64,000 bases of DNA from Scylla paramamosain. Lineage: Eukaryota; Arthropoda; Malacostraca; Decapoda; Portunidae. The translations under genes and the position numbers were made by a program. How positions within the stretch are numbered: the first letter of the stretch is position 1; the number at the start of each line of letters is the position of its first letter. Positions 12,484 through 24,019 of the stretch are shown here, piece after piece. The notes below the pieces were generated by a model. That model ran no database searches. It was not told where the DNA came from and saw only the letters and a list, made by a program, of their open reading frames with translations. The stretch is from the NCBI RefSeq assembly GCF_035594125.1, contig NC_087168.1:18848150-18912149 (forward strand). The letters run 5' to 3'.

Positions 12484-12727
12484 GGTTAGGTTAGGTTAGG
12501 TTAGGTTAGGTTAGGTTAGGTTAGGTTAGGTTAGGTAGGTTAGGTTAGGTTAGGTTAGGTTAGGTTAGGTTAGGTTAGGTTAGGTTAGGTTAGGTTAGGT
12601 TAGGTTAGGTTAGGTTAGGTTAGGTTAGGTTAGGTTAGGTTAGATTAGGTCAAGTTAGGTTAGGTTAGGTTAGGTTAGGTTTGGTTTCCTATTGGTTTGG
12701 TTAGATTAGGTTAGATTAGATTAGATT
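12484..12727 (+). repeat. Interstitial (TTAGG)n telomere-type array
   Basis: About 40 TTAGG units with a single 1-unit slip (TAGGTAGG) near 12535, then degenerate units (TTAGA, CAAGTTAGG, TTTGG) out to 12727. TTAGG is the canonical arthropod telomere motif. Ordinary sequence lies on both sides, so this is internal and not a chromosome end. The G-rich strand is the + strand. Confidence 0.95.
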
Positions 12728-12868
12728 GCTACTGTTTTCCTTGTGTTCCTCTCCCTTCATTATGTTAAGTTACACTGCCGCTGTTTCCCCTGCCGCTGTT
12801 TCCCCTGTGTTGCTGCAGTGTTGCTTTAACCTTTTAACTAGTGATGACATTATAATAGCTGTTGTTAT

Positions 12869-13022
12869 TGCTGAGTCATTAGGGAGCTTTAAGAGAAGAT
12901 TAGACAGATTTATGGATGGGGATGTTAGGTGGAAATAGGTAGGTATATTTCATACAGTGAATGCCACTTGTAGGCCTGATGGCTTTTTGCAGCTTCCCTT
13001 ATTTCTTACGTTCTTATGTTTT
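12869..13022 (+). mobile_element. LINE 3' end (type B)
   Basis: The stretch starts with a reading frame SLGSFKRRLDRFMDGDVRWK, then a stop, then TAGGCCTGATGGCTT, TGCAGCTTCCCTTATTTC and TTACGTTCTTATGTTTTT. The same sequence recurs at 56444-56690 and, reversed, at 37999-38098. The FKRRLD(R/K)F tail resembles the C-terminus of non-LTR reverse transcriptases. Only the extreme 3' end is left. It begins about 140 bp after the telomere-type array. Confidence 0.85.
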
Positions 13023-13249
13023 TATTATCTCTTGTTTGGGTATTCCTACACATGATTTAACACAATACACTCACAGGCACTAAAACCCAAACACTCAATG
13101 TGCTTCCAGTGCTTTCATAACTGTTCTCTAAGCTTTCAGCACATTTTAACAAGAGTGAGAGGAAGTCGGCTCACTCAAAGGGTTAAATAGCTTTGCCCTG
13201 ACACCATGAAAGGAGGTCACGAGGAAGAAGATCACTGCACGGAAAGTCA

Positions 13250-13525
13250 AGTGTCATGCGTTGTTTCCGCTTGCAGTGACTCACGTAGAGCACAGAACAT
13301 GTAGGGAGCATCGTGTTAGGGACAGTGATGGGTGAAGACTGAGTGATGCCGTACTAACCCACAGCCTATCACGTACTTAGATTTAATTGAAGCGGCACGT
13401 TAAATACGCAAGACTTCATCACAAAACATATAAGGCGTAGTGTGTTAGGGACAGGTAAGTGACGTGTGAAGACTGAGGGATGTTGCATTAACCCACAGCC
13501 GATCATTACAACGTCAAGTTAAATA
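13250..13525. repeat. Two-unit tandem duplication
   Basis: GTGTTAGGGACAG, TGAAGACTGAG(T/G)GATG and TAACCCACAGCC(T/G)ATCA recur about 138 bp apart (near 13312 and 13450). Confidence 0.85.
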
Positions 13526-13529
13526 TGTT

Positions 13530-13670
13530 AGGTCTCAAGACACTTATCCTCCACCTTTAGATAATCCCTTTGGCCTTTCCTTTGAAGACCTGCACCTTAG
13601 TGGCCTTTTTTTCCTCCCTCTTTATTACCCAGAGCAATGACCCAGAGCCAGTTACCCTCTTGCATAAAAA
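13530..13670 (+). mobile_element. LINE 3' untranslated end (type A related)
   Basis: CTCAAGACACTTATCC, then CTTTGAAGACCTGCACCTTAG, TGGCC(T)7, TTTATTACCC, GAGCCAGTTACCCTCTTGCAT and a short A-run follow the same order as the tail at 9437-9573 (CAAGACACTTAT, ACCGGCATCTC, TGGGCC(T)9, GCCCTTGGCC, CCTACAT, poly-A). No coding part is left. Confidence 0.75.
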
Positions 13671-13869
13671 GTCATGTAGCACTATGGAAAAGGCGAAGGG
13701 AGAACGACAAAGAGGAAGCAAGGACAGGTGGATGACCAAGAGCGCTCCAAAGGGATGGAGGAGGCGAGCATGCTGAAGGAATGAAATAACAATACCGAAA
13801 CTGGGGAACTCTGCAAGGAAATCCTGAGAAGTAGAGAGGGAGAGGGAGAGAGGGGACATGCAGAGAGTC

Positions 13870-13960
13870 GTGTGGTGGGACAGCTTCGTGATGTGTGAAG
13901 ACCGAGGGATGTCCAAGGGATGTCACAGTAAGCCACCGCCCGTCACGCACTGGAGAATGT
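13870..13960. repeat. Dispersed copy of the 13.3-kb unit
   Basis: GATGTGTGAAGACCGAGGGATGT and CACCGCCCGTCACGCAC correspond to GACGTGTGAAGACTGAGGGATGT and CCACAGCCGATCA of the array ending at 13525. About 350 bp of other DNA, including a LINE tail, separates them. Confidence 0.65.
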
Positions 13961-14039
13961 GTGAATGTGTGGGTGGGTGAGAACAAAACAAGTCCGGAGA
14001 TGGGATTCTTGCTTGTGCTGTCCATTGTGTTCCGGAATT

Positions 14040-14384
14040 ATACATGTACCTCTTGAATTATATATGTACCTTGGTTCCCCCTCAACAAAGCTTGCATTAT
14101 GAGTTATTGATCAATGCAAGACAGCTGCAGTGTTTTCGCAGGGAGGAGGAAGACAAAGAAGAGGAGGAGGGCGCGTGTGAGCTCTGCGCAGTAAATGGAG
14201 TAGTCAAGAGGCGGAAGTACCGATTCCGGGGATGTAAATGGTCTTGTAATTATGTTGGTGAGATGCTCTGGGCACGCCGAGCAGCACTAGGCGGGTCGTG
14301 ATGAGTCTCTGTCTCAGCAGCGAGCCATTCCAGGCCAGGGTGGGGAGAGGCGCGCAGGCACACGTCCACACTGAACTGCCGCAC
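14040..14384. other. Unassigned
   Basis: ATTATACATGTACCT/ATTATATATGTACCT is a short direct doublet at 14037-14071. A GAGGAGGAAGACAAAGAAGAGGAGG purine stretch and a GC-rich segment follow. No gene was recognised. Confidence 0.45.
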
Positions 14385-14800
14385 GCAACATTAATGCGGC
14401 CCTCCCTGCTGACCTGAGGCGTCCCGCAACTCTTAAGCCGGAGTAGAACTGCAAGTACTGCTCTCGGTTAGATTAGGTTAGGTTAGGTTACGTAAGGGCA
14501 GGTCAAGTTAGGTTAGGTTAGGTTAGGTTATGCAGTGTTACCACTACCCTCTCTGCTAACTTCATACACCCCTCAACTCTGAAGCTGGAATACGGTTAAA
14601 AGTACTGCTCTGGGTTAGGTTAGGTTAGGTTAAGGTGCGTTGGGTTATGCAACGTTACCGCGGCCCTCGTCTCTGAATGCAGCCACCCCGAAAATCTGAA
14701 TTATGTTACCGCTATGCTACCGCCACTCTTTCCACTAACCTCAGGTACCCACGCAACTCCAAAGCAAGACTCACGCTGTAAATATTCCTCTGGGTCCATA
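14385..14800. repeat. Decayed tandem array with embedded TTAGG blocks
   Basis: CAACTCTTAAGCCGGAGTA, CAACTCTGAAGCTGGAATA and CAACTCCAAAGCAAGACTC anchor units near 14429, 14573 and 14753. Each leads to (A)GTACTGCTCT(C/G)GGTTAG or ATTCCTCTGGGTCC. In the first two units, but not the third, that site is followed by runs of TTAGG (about 14466-14540 and 14612-14635). Confidence 0.85.
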
Positions 14801-14819
14801 TTTTTAAAACACATCTCTC

Positions 14820-15010
14820 GCACTATTTCGAAACACAGTGGAGATGATCAGTCAAGTTCTCATAGCTGTTACTGTCACTGATGGTACGGAATCCTTATAA
14901 AACTGTTACTAAAACCACGGAAAAAAAAAAAAAATGAAAACTACAGTCCTTTCCACCAGAGCCTGATAAAGTAGTGGAGAGACGCCGAAACGTTTGCGAA
15001 TTCGGTCCCT
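14820..15010 (+). mobile_element. MITE-like element, family M1, copy A
   Basis: Shared order with the other copies: CAAGTTCTCATAG, TAAAACTGTTACTAAAACCA, GAAAACTACAG, CCACCAGAGCCTG, AGTGGAGAGACGCCGAAACG and a GGTCC end. The right end CCGAAACGTTTGCGAATTCGG matches copy C (CCGAAACGACTCAAAATACGG). The left end CACTATTTCGAAACA is a weaker counterpart. No coding capacity. Boundaries approximate. Confidence 0.6.
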
Positions 15011-15189
15011 GGTTACATAAAAAATAGTTTACCCAATATGTCGTGCAGCACCGGCCACTCAGCTTGGAGAGGCCGGGATGCGGAGGTTGATCTTTTGATG
15101 TGCGAGGACTTGAGGGATGTGAGTGGGTCATGAGGGGATGGAGTGCGTGGCTTACTCCAAACTGGAAGCTCGTGTGTTAAAAAAAATAA

Positions 15190-15720
15190 TAATTTCGTCC
15201 AGATTTAAAAAGAAAAAAAAAACAGCACTTAATAAACTCAATATTTGGTCACCACTGCACACATGACATTTCTCTACGATCAAATATTCAAACTCTAAGA
15301 TACTCGTCCTTCAGGCAGTATCAGATTTCAGTCCAGATTTACGTGTATTCCAGGCAAGACTCGCTACTTCACTGAACCGAATACTCTCCACATATTTGTT
15401 CTAATGCTTCTTTCCTAATACACCAATTCCAAGGGACTCCTCCTGCAAGCAACATCAGATTTCAGTCCAGATTTACGTACATTCCAAGCAAGACTCACTA
15501 TTTACCTCCGTATTTCAGTGAACTAAATACTCACTCAACATTTGTTCTCCTAATGCTTTCTTTCTAATATACGAAAATATACATATACTCTTCCTTCAAG
15601 CAGTTTCAAATCCCAGTCTAGATTTACGTGTATTCCAAGCAACGCTCACTGTTAACCTCCTTACTTTACTGAACCAAATACTCGCTGGCCGCATTTGTTC
15701 TCTTAATGCTTCTTTTCCTC
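15190..15720. repeat. Decayed tandem array, 3-4 units
   Basis: TCAGATTTCAGTCCAGATTTACGT, ATTCCARGCAAGACTCACT, CACTGAACCRAATACTC and ATTTGTTCT.TAATGCTTTCTT recur with anchors near 15321, 15455 and 15605 (periods about 134 and 150 bp). A more decayed unit (GTCCAGATTT near 15197) precedes them. Confidence 0.88.
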
Positions 15721-15959
15721 TCGCTGTCCGCCCCAATCACTCAGTGGCTCGGAAAAACTTGGCCAGGAGAACCGGGCGCCGCTTGAGGCCTCGCGATGCA
15801 TTGCTAACTTTCATGCCCCAGGTGGCCCCAATGCCCTCCTGTCCCCGCTGCATGCTCTCTCATTGCTCAGCCAGACTTTCCCGTCCAAGGATGCGCCGAT
15901 GAAGGGAAAGCCAAGGTCAGAAACACGACTCCCAGACCTCTCGCTTCACGCTTGTCTGG

Positions 15960-16790
15960 AAAATGCGTTCTGGAATCTTAGTTTTAATCTTCCTCCATCT
16001 CGTTTTTCTCCAGTTTCTCCAGTGGCAGACGTCTAAGTTCTGGTATCACTGGTGCAATATCAACTTCTTGCCTTTGTTTGACCTCCGCCACAACTGTACT
16101 TTAAGCCAACCTTCTCCTCATGGCCAACTTAGGACATTTTTCTTATCTATTTATTTTTTTTTTTAATCTCTCGAACTCCTCTTCAAGTTTGCGATCAACA
16201 GAGCTCTATCAGTCTCTTGTCTCCTCCCACACGTGTATACCTCAGTCATCCCTCACTTCATGGCCGATTCAAGAGTATTTTCTGAAGCCTTACTATAAAT
16301 CTTCAGGTCCTCTCTCTCTCTCCTGTCTCCTAAATCTTGCTATCACTGGCGCAACATCAACTTCTTATCTCCGCGCAGCCTCCACAGCAAGTACGCTTTA
16401 GTTACTTCATGGCAAACTCAGGAGTGTTTTCTGCAACCTTTCTTCTTATCTTCCTCAGACTCCTCTCCGTCACGTCTTGCTATCACCGGTATACCTTCAC
16501 CTCTTCTCTCTTCTTAGCCTCTCCAAGAATTATGCTTCAGTCACTTATCCTTTCCGAAATCTTACTTTTTCCACTAGTCTTCCCAAGAGTAATATTTCAA
16601 TCATCCATGCTTTCTGAAATATCACTTTTAAACTAGACTTCCCAAGAAACACATTTTAGTCACCCATCCATTCTCAAATCTTACTTTTTTTTTTAATTAA
16701 TCTCCCCAAGAATTATATTTTAAACTGGACATCCCAACAGTTACATTTCGTTCACCCATTCTTTATGAAACCTTCCTTTTAAACCTGCCT
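15960..16790. repeat. Pyrimidine-rich decayed array, about 6 units
   Basis: The words CATGGCCRAYTTAGGA/CATGGCAAACTCAGGAGTRTTTTCTG, TCTTGCTATCAC(T/C)GG and CTTCCCAAGARYTAYRTTTCAGTCACYCAT recur through the stretch, first at about 145-165 bp and then, after 16560, at about 60-70 bp. Several open frames cross it in phase with the repeat but show no protein motif. Confidence 0.65.
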
Positions 16791-17408
<618 letters not shown>

Positions 17409-17929
17409 AAAGACAGAGAAACAAACGAATAAAAAGAAAGAAAAACAAAAAATACAAGAATAAATAAAACTAAAAGAAAGAAAAAAAATAACAAAGAAAA
17501 GAATAAGATGACAAGAAAAGGGAAAATAATTGGCACTATTTTTCCAACGAGTTGATGTCCTAAAAGAAATAAGTTTGTGAAAAAAAATGACCAGACTTTC
17601 CTTCTCTCCCTCCTCTTCCCCCAACCCTTTTTTTTTTTCTCCTTCCTCTCCCACGTCCTTCTTTTCTTCTCCTTTATTTCATCTGCCTGGTTCGGGCGGC
17701 GTGGTCGTTCTGGCGGTCGTTCTTGGTCGTTCCCTTGGCTGCCTCCCCCCTTCCCTTTCTTTACCTCGCGTCTCGCCCTCAAAAGGTAAAATAGATTTGC
17801 TTTTCTCTTCCTTTCGTTATTTCATTTCATTTCATTTATTTTTTTTTTTTTTTTTTTGTTAACTCGATTGTATTTCCAGGTTATAACTTTTTACTCGATC
17901 TTCTGGTTCTATACATTTCTTTTTCTTTC

Positions 17930-17932
<3 letters not shown>

Positions 17933-18006
<74 letters not shown>
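17933..18006. repeat. (CT)n microsatellite
   Basis: Pure CT run of about 74 bp. The intervening 17409-17932 is A-rich then T/C-rich and includes a 17-bp T-run near 17840, with no gene recognised. Confidence 0.97.
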
Positions 18007-18008
<2 letters not shown>

Positions 18009-18155
18009 CTCCTTAATTAAGTAGATTCTTCATCTCTTATTCCCTTTCTTCCTTTCTTTTCTCTTTTCCGCGCGCTGTTTTATGTTGGAAGAGAGAATAA
18101 TGAAAATTAAGCACTTTTTTTTTGGGGGGGGTGTGTATGTATGCTACCCCTCCCA

Positions 18156-18176
18156 ACACACACACACACACACACA
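18156..18176. repeat. (AC)n microsatellite
   Basis: Short AC run following a (T)n(G)8 junction at 18115-18130. Confidence 0.9.
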
Positions 18177-18469
18177 GCAGTTGAAGCTGACCTCTATAAT
18201 GAACTTTTATTTGCATGTATATAATGCCAAACAAACTCACACCACAAAAAGTCATATAAAACTTGTCTTTGATGTCTTTTCGGTAAATGATGTTAAAAGC
18301 TTTTTCTGTTTTACATGATACAAAATGACAATTATTTTTTTTACGGAAGTATTGTTACTGTTCTTTTCTTTTCTTTTTTTTTTTGTGGGGGTGGGAGATG
18401 GGGTGGGGAGGATGTAGGGAGGTGTGGGGCTATCATAATTAAGTCTGTGTTCAGGTGTAGTGTGTTTTA

Positions 18470-18690
18470 ACGACTCCGTGTTTCTGGAATTATAAAAATG
18501 TGAGGGGGAAAAAATACACTTGCTGCGTTTGGTTCGGTAAATATGATACCGGTTCCAAGGCAGACAGGCAGACGGGCACAGACACACAGACACACAACAC
18601 AGATAGACGGACGCAGAAAAAAACATATAAATAAAAAAAAAAATACACTTGCAGCATTTGCTTCGATAAATATGAGAGCGGTTAAAGCTC
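18470..18690. repeat. Two-unit tandem duplication
   Basis: AAAAAATACACTTGCTGCGTTTGGTTCGGTAAATATGA (near 18508) and AAAAAATACACTTGCAGCATTTGCTTCGATAAATATGA (near 18638) lie about 130 bp apart, each followed by a CGGTT word. The intervening DNA is rich in ACACAGAC. These two blocks differ at only five or so positions, making this one of the better preserved pairs. Confidence 0.85.
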
Positions 18691-18850
18691 GCATACTTAA
18701 ACGCTTTGTTGTAATGCTTTATAATGAGCAAACTTAAACAGAGACCTGATTTTTCTATTTCTGCTTTCACTGGCATACTTATTTTTCACTAAATGTTTGG
18801 ATCACATCAGTGGAATATTCATTGGCACGATTATTAATATCACTTGTTCA

Positions 18851-18892
18851 TCGTCATCATCATCATCATCATCATCATTATCATCATCATCA
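18851..18892. repeat. (ATC)n microsatellite
   Basis: About 14 ATC units with one TTA interruption. Confidence 0.95.
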
Positions 18893-18928
18893 AAACAACA
18901 CATTAACTTTTGAAACAACATATTCATT

Positions 18929-18931
<3 letters not shown>

Positions 18932-18986
<55 letters not shown>
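18932..18986. repeat. (GT)n microsatellite
   Basis: Pure GT run of about 55 bp, 40 bp from an ATC repeat. Confidence 0.97.
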
Positions 18987-18992
<6 letters not shown>

Positions 18993-19064
18993 TATGCAAC
19001 CATTTAACACATTTAAAATAATTTCGTTACGATGAAAAGTGAAAAATTAATTTGTAGTTGTCTG

Positions 19065-19182
<118 letters not shown>

Positions 19183-19544
19183 TAACACTATTCTAGAACT
19201 GAATTCATTTAATGTCTTCTTTTACATGAAACTCACTTCCTGGTCTTCTGGTTCACAATATTTCAATCTGTCCCATTCTCTTAACGCAACATTAATCCCA
19301 GTGAATTAAACCAATGGAAAACGAACCGAACGAAATGAATGGGAAACTTTATTCGCCAACACACAGCCTTTCCGCTCTCACCTGAACTTTCTATACCTTT
19401 TCGCTTCAGTAATTTTCCCTTTTCATTTTGCATTTCCTGTCCGGTTCTTTCACCTCTACCTCTCCTCTTCTCTCTGTTCTGTGTTCTATATTGAAGTGGG
19501 TGTTTTATCCATTTTTTTTTTTTCCGTATTAAGGTAGGAGATTT

Positions 19545-19865
19545 TTACTATTTTGCTGTGTCTTATAAATGAGCTATCTTCGTTTTTTTGTTGGACTGTA
19601 TCACCCTCGGACACTTTTATAATCATCCTGTCATAATAAGTCAACATTCTTCGTTTTCTTTTGGGTTCCATCACCCTCGGGCACACTTACAATCTTGTTA
19701 TATCTTACAAGTCAACAACTTTCGTCTTTTGTTGGGTTTTGCATCATCTTCGGACACTCTTACGATCTTGCTAAGTCTTACAAGTCAAGATTCATTGTTT
19801 TCTGTTGAGCTTCATCACCCTCGGACGCTCTTACAGTGTTCTCATTTCTTATACATCGATATATA
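19545..19865. repeat. Short-unit tandem array, about 4-5 units of about 72 bp
   Basis: Each unit carries TTCGTYTTYTGTTGG, a TTCCATCACCCTCGGACAC core, TCTTACAATCTTG and TCTTACAAGTCAA. The CACCCTCGG/CATCTTCGG anchor recurs near 19601, 19672, 19744 and 19816. The regular period of about 72 bp makes this one of the clearest arrays here. Confidence 0.9.
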
Positions 19866-20714
19866 TTTTTTTTTCTTTTTCTGCCAGGTTGTATCCCTCT
19901 CACACACCGTTAAAACCTTGCAGTGCCTCACAGAAAACATTCACCTTTAGGAAAACTCAAATAACGGCTAGATAATCTTGTTTACCGATGAGTCTTGCTT
20001 TAATCCTTCAACTACTAATCTCCTTTTTCCAGATACATTTTTTTCCTGCGTCTCTCAGTGAGGTCAATGTTTCTGGCAGCTCTCCTGCAGCATTGTCGGT
20101 CGTTCGCATCGTCCTCCGCCAGTTGTTTGTCCTTCATGTCCTCCCTGTCGCTGTCCATTTACCTCATCTCTGCTCCTCCTCCTCCTCTCCTGCCCGGTAC
20201 CTGAATGTCCATCACTCCTGTCCTTTCAACTCAGTAAAATCAAGGAACACTTAAATGAAAGAGTCATCAGTAGTTTAATCCCTTAATGACACGGTGTCTC
20301 ATTAGTCACCTCGATGATTTTGCTGAGATGAAAGTGTACTAAGTAGAAGCGATAAGCTCTTCAGAATATCTCGTCCCAACCAATCCGTTTTCTGTCTAAA
20401 AGCGGTCGTGTCCAGCCCGGGATAGGCAGTACCACCACCACCACCACCCCTCCCTGTACAATATCACGGGCCTATCACGGACGCTTCTCTCTCTCTATCT
20501 GCCTCTCTCGAAGTCTCCGCTGCTCGCCGGTTCGCCTCACCTCCCGCTTGGCTTGTGATCAATGTGTATTGCTGCTGTACTAAACGGCCCTGTTCCCTGC
20601 ACGAGAGTTCCGGGAAACACACTACTACGGGATTTACGTTGAATTTCACATCGCTACGGATTTCCTTACTGGTTAACTGTAGTGCGATGATTGCTGCTTC
20701 ATTTGAGCTGCTCT
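19866..20714. other. Unassigned
   Basis: T-rich start, then a moderately GC-rich region with a (CAC)n run near 20432-20450. No gene, tRNA or element was recognised. Confidence 0.45.
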
Positions 20715-20940
20715 AGATGATGTTATTGAGCGAGGGTATAAAGATGAATAGTAAAAGATGAAAAATACTTGGTTAATGAGCGAGGGTGAAAGCATAGATA
20801 GTCAAAGATGAGAAATACTTGGTTATTGAACGAGGGTGAAAGTATAGAAAGTAAAAGATGAAAAATATTTGGTTATTCATGATGTTATTGAGCGAGTAAA
20901 AGCATAAACAGTAAAACATCAGAAATACTTGGTTATTCAG
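20715..20940. repeat. Short-unit tandem array, 4 units
   Basis: Units contain TTATTGAGCGAGGGTGAAAG, CATAGATAGTAAAAGATG and AGAAATACTTGGTTATT. ACTTGGTTA/ATTTGGTTATT recurs near 20767, 20817, 20867 and 20928, so the spacing is about 50-60 bp. Confidence 0.9.
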
Positions 20941-20996
20941 TGGTGCGTTTCCAGTCAACCAATCGGACAATTTTGCTACGCCGACATGAGGAACCA

Positions 20997-21275
20997 AAAC
21001 TGTTAGAAGGTTAAGATTAGAGAATAGTGGTTATCGATTTGCAGGCAAGTCTCTGTTCTGTCTCTCCTAGTCACCGTCATTTTTCTCCCAAGATTGAACC
21101 ATTTTTTGTTATTCCTGAACCAGATTATTTCATTAAGCTAGCATAAGAAATCAGACCAATTAGAAGGTTGAGATTAGACAAAATGTAATACTGATTTCAG
21201 TATCTTCCTGTTGTTTCCCTCTTATCTAACGTCATTCTCCCCATAAGCTACACCATTTAAGTTTTTCTTCCCTCA
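20997..21275. repeat. Two-unit tandem duplication
   Basis: GTTAGAAGGTTAAGATTAGA and ATTAGAAGGTTGAGATTAGA occur about 155 bp apart. Both are followed by TGT.TYYCTCYTAT/CTAGTCACCGTCATT and a CACCATTT/ACCATTTT word. Confidence 0.85.
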
Positions 21276-22613
21276 AAAGGTTAAATAATTCTCGTTTCTT
21301 TTCAGATTTTTTTTTTTAAGTGGATATGAAATACTCCGAGTAATATTTTAATGCAAAACCCAATTAGTATTTCCTTTCATGTACCAGGGAGGCAATACTC
21401 GTAAGGGCGGGGCACATGCTTAGCTCTACCAGGCTTTGATATTTCGTCAGTGCGCGGAGCTAAAGGCTGTATTGATAAAGCGAAGGATATATATGTATTT
21501 GTAGATATATATGGTCCGGCGTGGAGGACTGAATGCTGCACTGATAAGCGGAGAGGCGTGCGTGTGGTGTGTGTGTTCTGGGAATATATACCCAAGGCCG
21601 GAAAGTTGAAAGATCACACGGGGAAAGATAAATCTCTACAACTTCATAACTCTTTGGCGATGCATCACGTGGAAGAGGAAGATTAGTAGGCGGGCTTTTT
21701 AGAGAAGCACCGGCGGATTATCAAATGTTGAGGACACGTTTTTCAGCTGATAACTCTTGTTGAAAATCACCTCCATTGTCTTGAACGTTTTCGGTGTCTA
21801 ATTTCGGTTACTCTGAAGAGGCTCAAGTGGAAATTGTTGGGGGTTTTCAGTCTTTTTCTTTAATTCCAGTGATAATTTAACGTGTACTCTATATCAGCAA
21901 TGGAGAAAACAACCATGAGAGGCTGACTTATCCCCTATGTAACCTTTGAAAATAGTTATGACTGTCCATTTTATTTATTTATTATTTTTTTAAGAATACT
22001 GTCTTTAGATCGGCATTTCTCTTTTACTCGTCTCTCCAACTCCCGTTTTCTTTTTTTTGTGAACAGGCTTTTTTTATCCATCTTCTTTGCTCTTGAGTGA
22101 TCTCCCTAACACATAAAAGACACGAGTAATACAAACACATATGCTACAAGTCTATATGCTACAAATCCCACGCTACATACACACACCAAAGAAAACTATT
22201 TAAACAAAGAGAAAACAAACAAAACAAACAAAACAAACACTTTTCTTGCAATATTCAAATTCCTGACACACTAATACCATTTTCTACCACAAGAATCTCA
22301 CCACTAGATAAATAAAAGAAAAAGAAAATCATGTCTCTTCAAAACCACGAAAATTCTAAATGCGCAAGAGCAAGTTAGGTTGTGAGGTTCATCAGGCTAA
22401 ATTAGCGCCTTAGAGAACCCCTGAACCATCTCCCAGGGCGGCGGGGGAGCGAAGAGTGAGGTGCGGGAGTGACTGCCTGGGAAGGTGAGCGGGTGGTGGA
22501 TGGGAGGCAAACGGGAGGGATGCCTGTGATGGGGAGGAAGAGAGGGAGAGGGAGTGGGAGAGGCGAGGTATGCGAGAGGCAGTGATTGGAGATGGGCCGC
22601 AGGGAGAAAAGGA

Positions 22614-22617
<4 letters not shown>
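21276..22617. other. Unassigned
   Basis: It contains a TATATATG-rich patch at 21485-21515, a short (AAACA)n run near 22205-22240 and a GGGAGG-rich segment at 22430-22560. No protein, RNA gene or dispersed element was recognised. Confidence 0.4.

Positions 22618-22662
<45 letters not shown>
22618..22662. repeat. (CT)n microsatellite
   Basis: Pure CT run of about 45 bp. Confidence 0.97.
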
Positions 22663-22664
<2 letters not shown>

Positions 22665-22849
22665 GGTGCTGGAGGGCCTCTACTTCTCTCCCGACTCATT
22701 TCCTCTCCCTCGTTAGCTGACGCTCCTCAACCTTTCCCCTCTTCCTTCACCTTCCTTCCTTCCTTTCTCACTCCCTCCTTCTCAATCTTACTCATTTAAT
22801 CACCGAGGCTAGTCTGGCCTATAACAATAATGATGATAAAGATAATAGT

Positions 22850-23075
22850 AATGATAACAGCCCCTCATACCCGTTACCACAACTAATAACACAACAGACT
22901 CATAAGAAAAATTGATAACCCCACGTTCAAAAGTCTTTATCTATCTTGTCTATCTGTATATCTATCAATCACTCTAATAATGCTTCACACTCATTACCAC
23001 AACTAAAAAAGCTAACAGACTCGCATAAAATTTACTAACCCTGATTCAAAATACTGTATCTGTCTAGCTGTCTGT
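22850..23075. repeat. Two-unit tandem duplication
   Basis: GTTACCACAACTAATAACA...CAACAGACTCATAA and ATTACCACAACTAAAAAAG...CTAACAGACTCGCATAA occur about 121 bp apart, both followed by CCC.RTTCAAAA and a TCTATC/TCTGTC word. Confidence 0.85.
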
Positions 23076-23320
23076 CATCCATCTATTTATTTATCTATCC
23101 ATTTGTCTATTCATCATCCATCTACTACTATACGTATCTGTCTATCTATCCATCTATCTAACCACGTATCTACCAGTTTATCTACCTATTTATCTTTACA
23201 TCTGTCTATCCATCTATTCATCTATTTATCTATCTATCCATCTATCTATTAATCTATCCATCCATCCATCCATCTATCTATCTGTCTGTCTATCCGTCTA
23301 TGTATCTATCCATTTATCGC
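22940..23320. repeat. Imperfect (TATC/CATC/TGTC)n field
   Basis: A 380-bp stretch of TATC tetranucleotides mixed with CATC, TGTC and ATTT variants. It begins inside the preceding duplication. Confidence 0.9.
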
Positions 23321-23589
23321 ATATCGTCTTTCTGCTTCTCTGTGTGAGGTCAGGGCCTCTGATGAAGCCTGCTAGGGGGGAAGGGCGAGGCGGGACGAGA
23401 TGAAGGAAGCACCAAGGGAAGAAAATCATGGACTAGGAGGATAAGGATGAGGATGAGGAAAACGAAAATGAGAAAAAGAGATCGACAACAAGGAAGAGGA
23501 CGGAGAAATAGGAGGGAGAAAGAGGAGGAGGAGGAGAATGAGAAGATAAAGATAGATTTACTCGATGCAGGAAAAATATACCAGACGCT

Positions 23590-23591
<2 letters not shown>

Positions 23592-23632
<41 letters not shown>
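23592..23632. repeat. (GT)n microsatellite
   Basis: Pure GT run of about 41 bp. Confidence 0.97.
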
Positions 23633-23634
<2 letters not shown>

Positions 23635-23883
23635 CGAGTTATTGCCTCTTCTACCGTGTGCACACTTTTTATTTATTCATAAATGTTGTTGTTCTTGTTG
23701 GTCACGATCGTGATGAAAAAAAATACACGGAAAATATAAAACGTAAAAGATAAAAGGAAAGAATATATATAGAAAAAAAGAGAGAGAGAAAGAGAGGGGA
23801 AAAAAAATACCAGCACCTAGCTTGAAATATTTGCGTAACATTTAAGTGCACACGCTTCAAGCAGAGTGTGTGTTAATTTTGCG

Positions 23884-23886
<3 letters not shown>

Positions 23887-23944
<58 letters not shown>

Positions 23945-23982
23945 AGAACTAGAGCAGTAACTGGCAATTCAATAATATCAAG

Positions 23983-24017
<35 letters not shown>
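23887..24017. repeat. Inverted pair: (AC)n then (GT)n
   Basis: About 53 bp of AC (23887-23939), a 47-bp spacer, then about 31 bp of GT (23987-24017). The two runs are reverse complements, so a hairpin or cruciform could form. Confidence 0.95.

Positions 24018-24019
<2 letters not shown>

Noticed and set aside
12484..12727. A true telomere end
   Set aside because: Ordinary sequence continues for kilobases on both sides and the array is only about 240 bp.
15190..15720. CRISPR array
   Set aside because: Repeated blocks are long, diverged and directly adjacent, with no short conserved repeat and unique spacers; the context is a eukaryotic nuclear genome.
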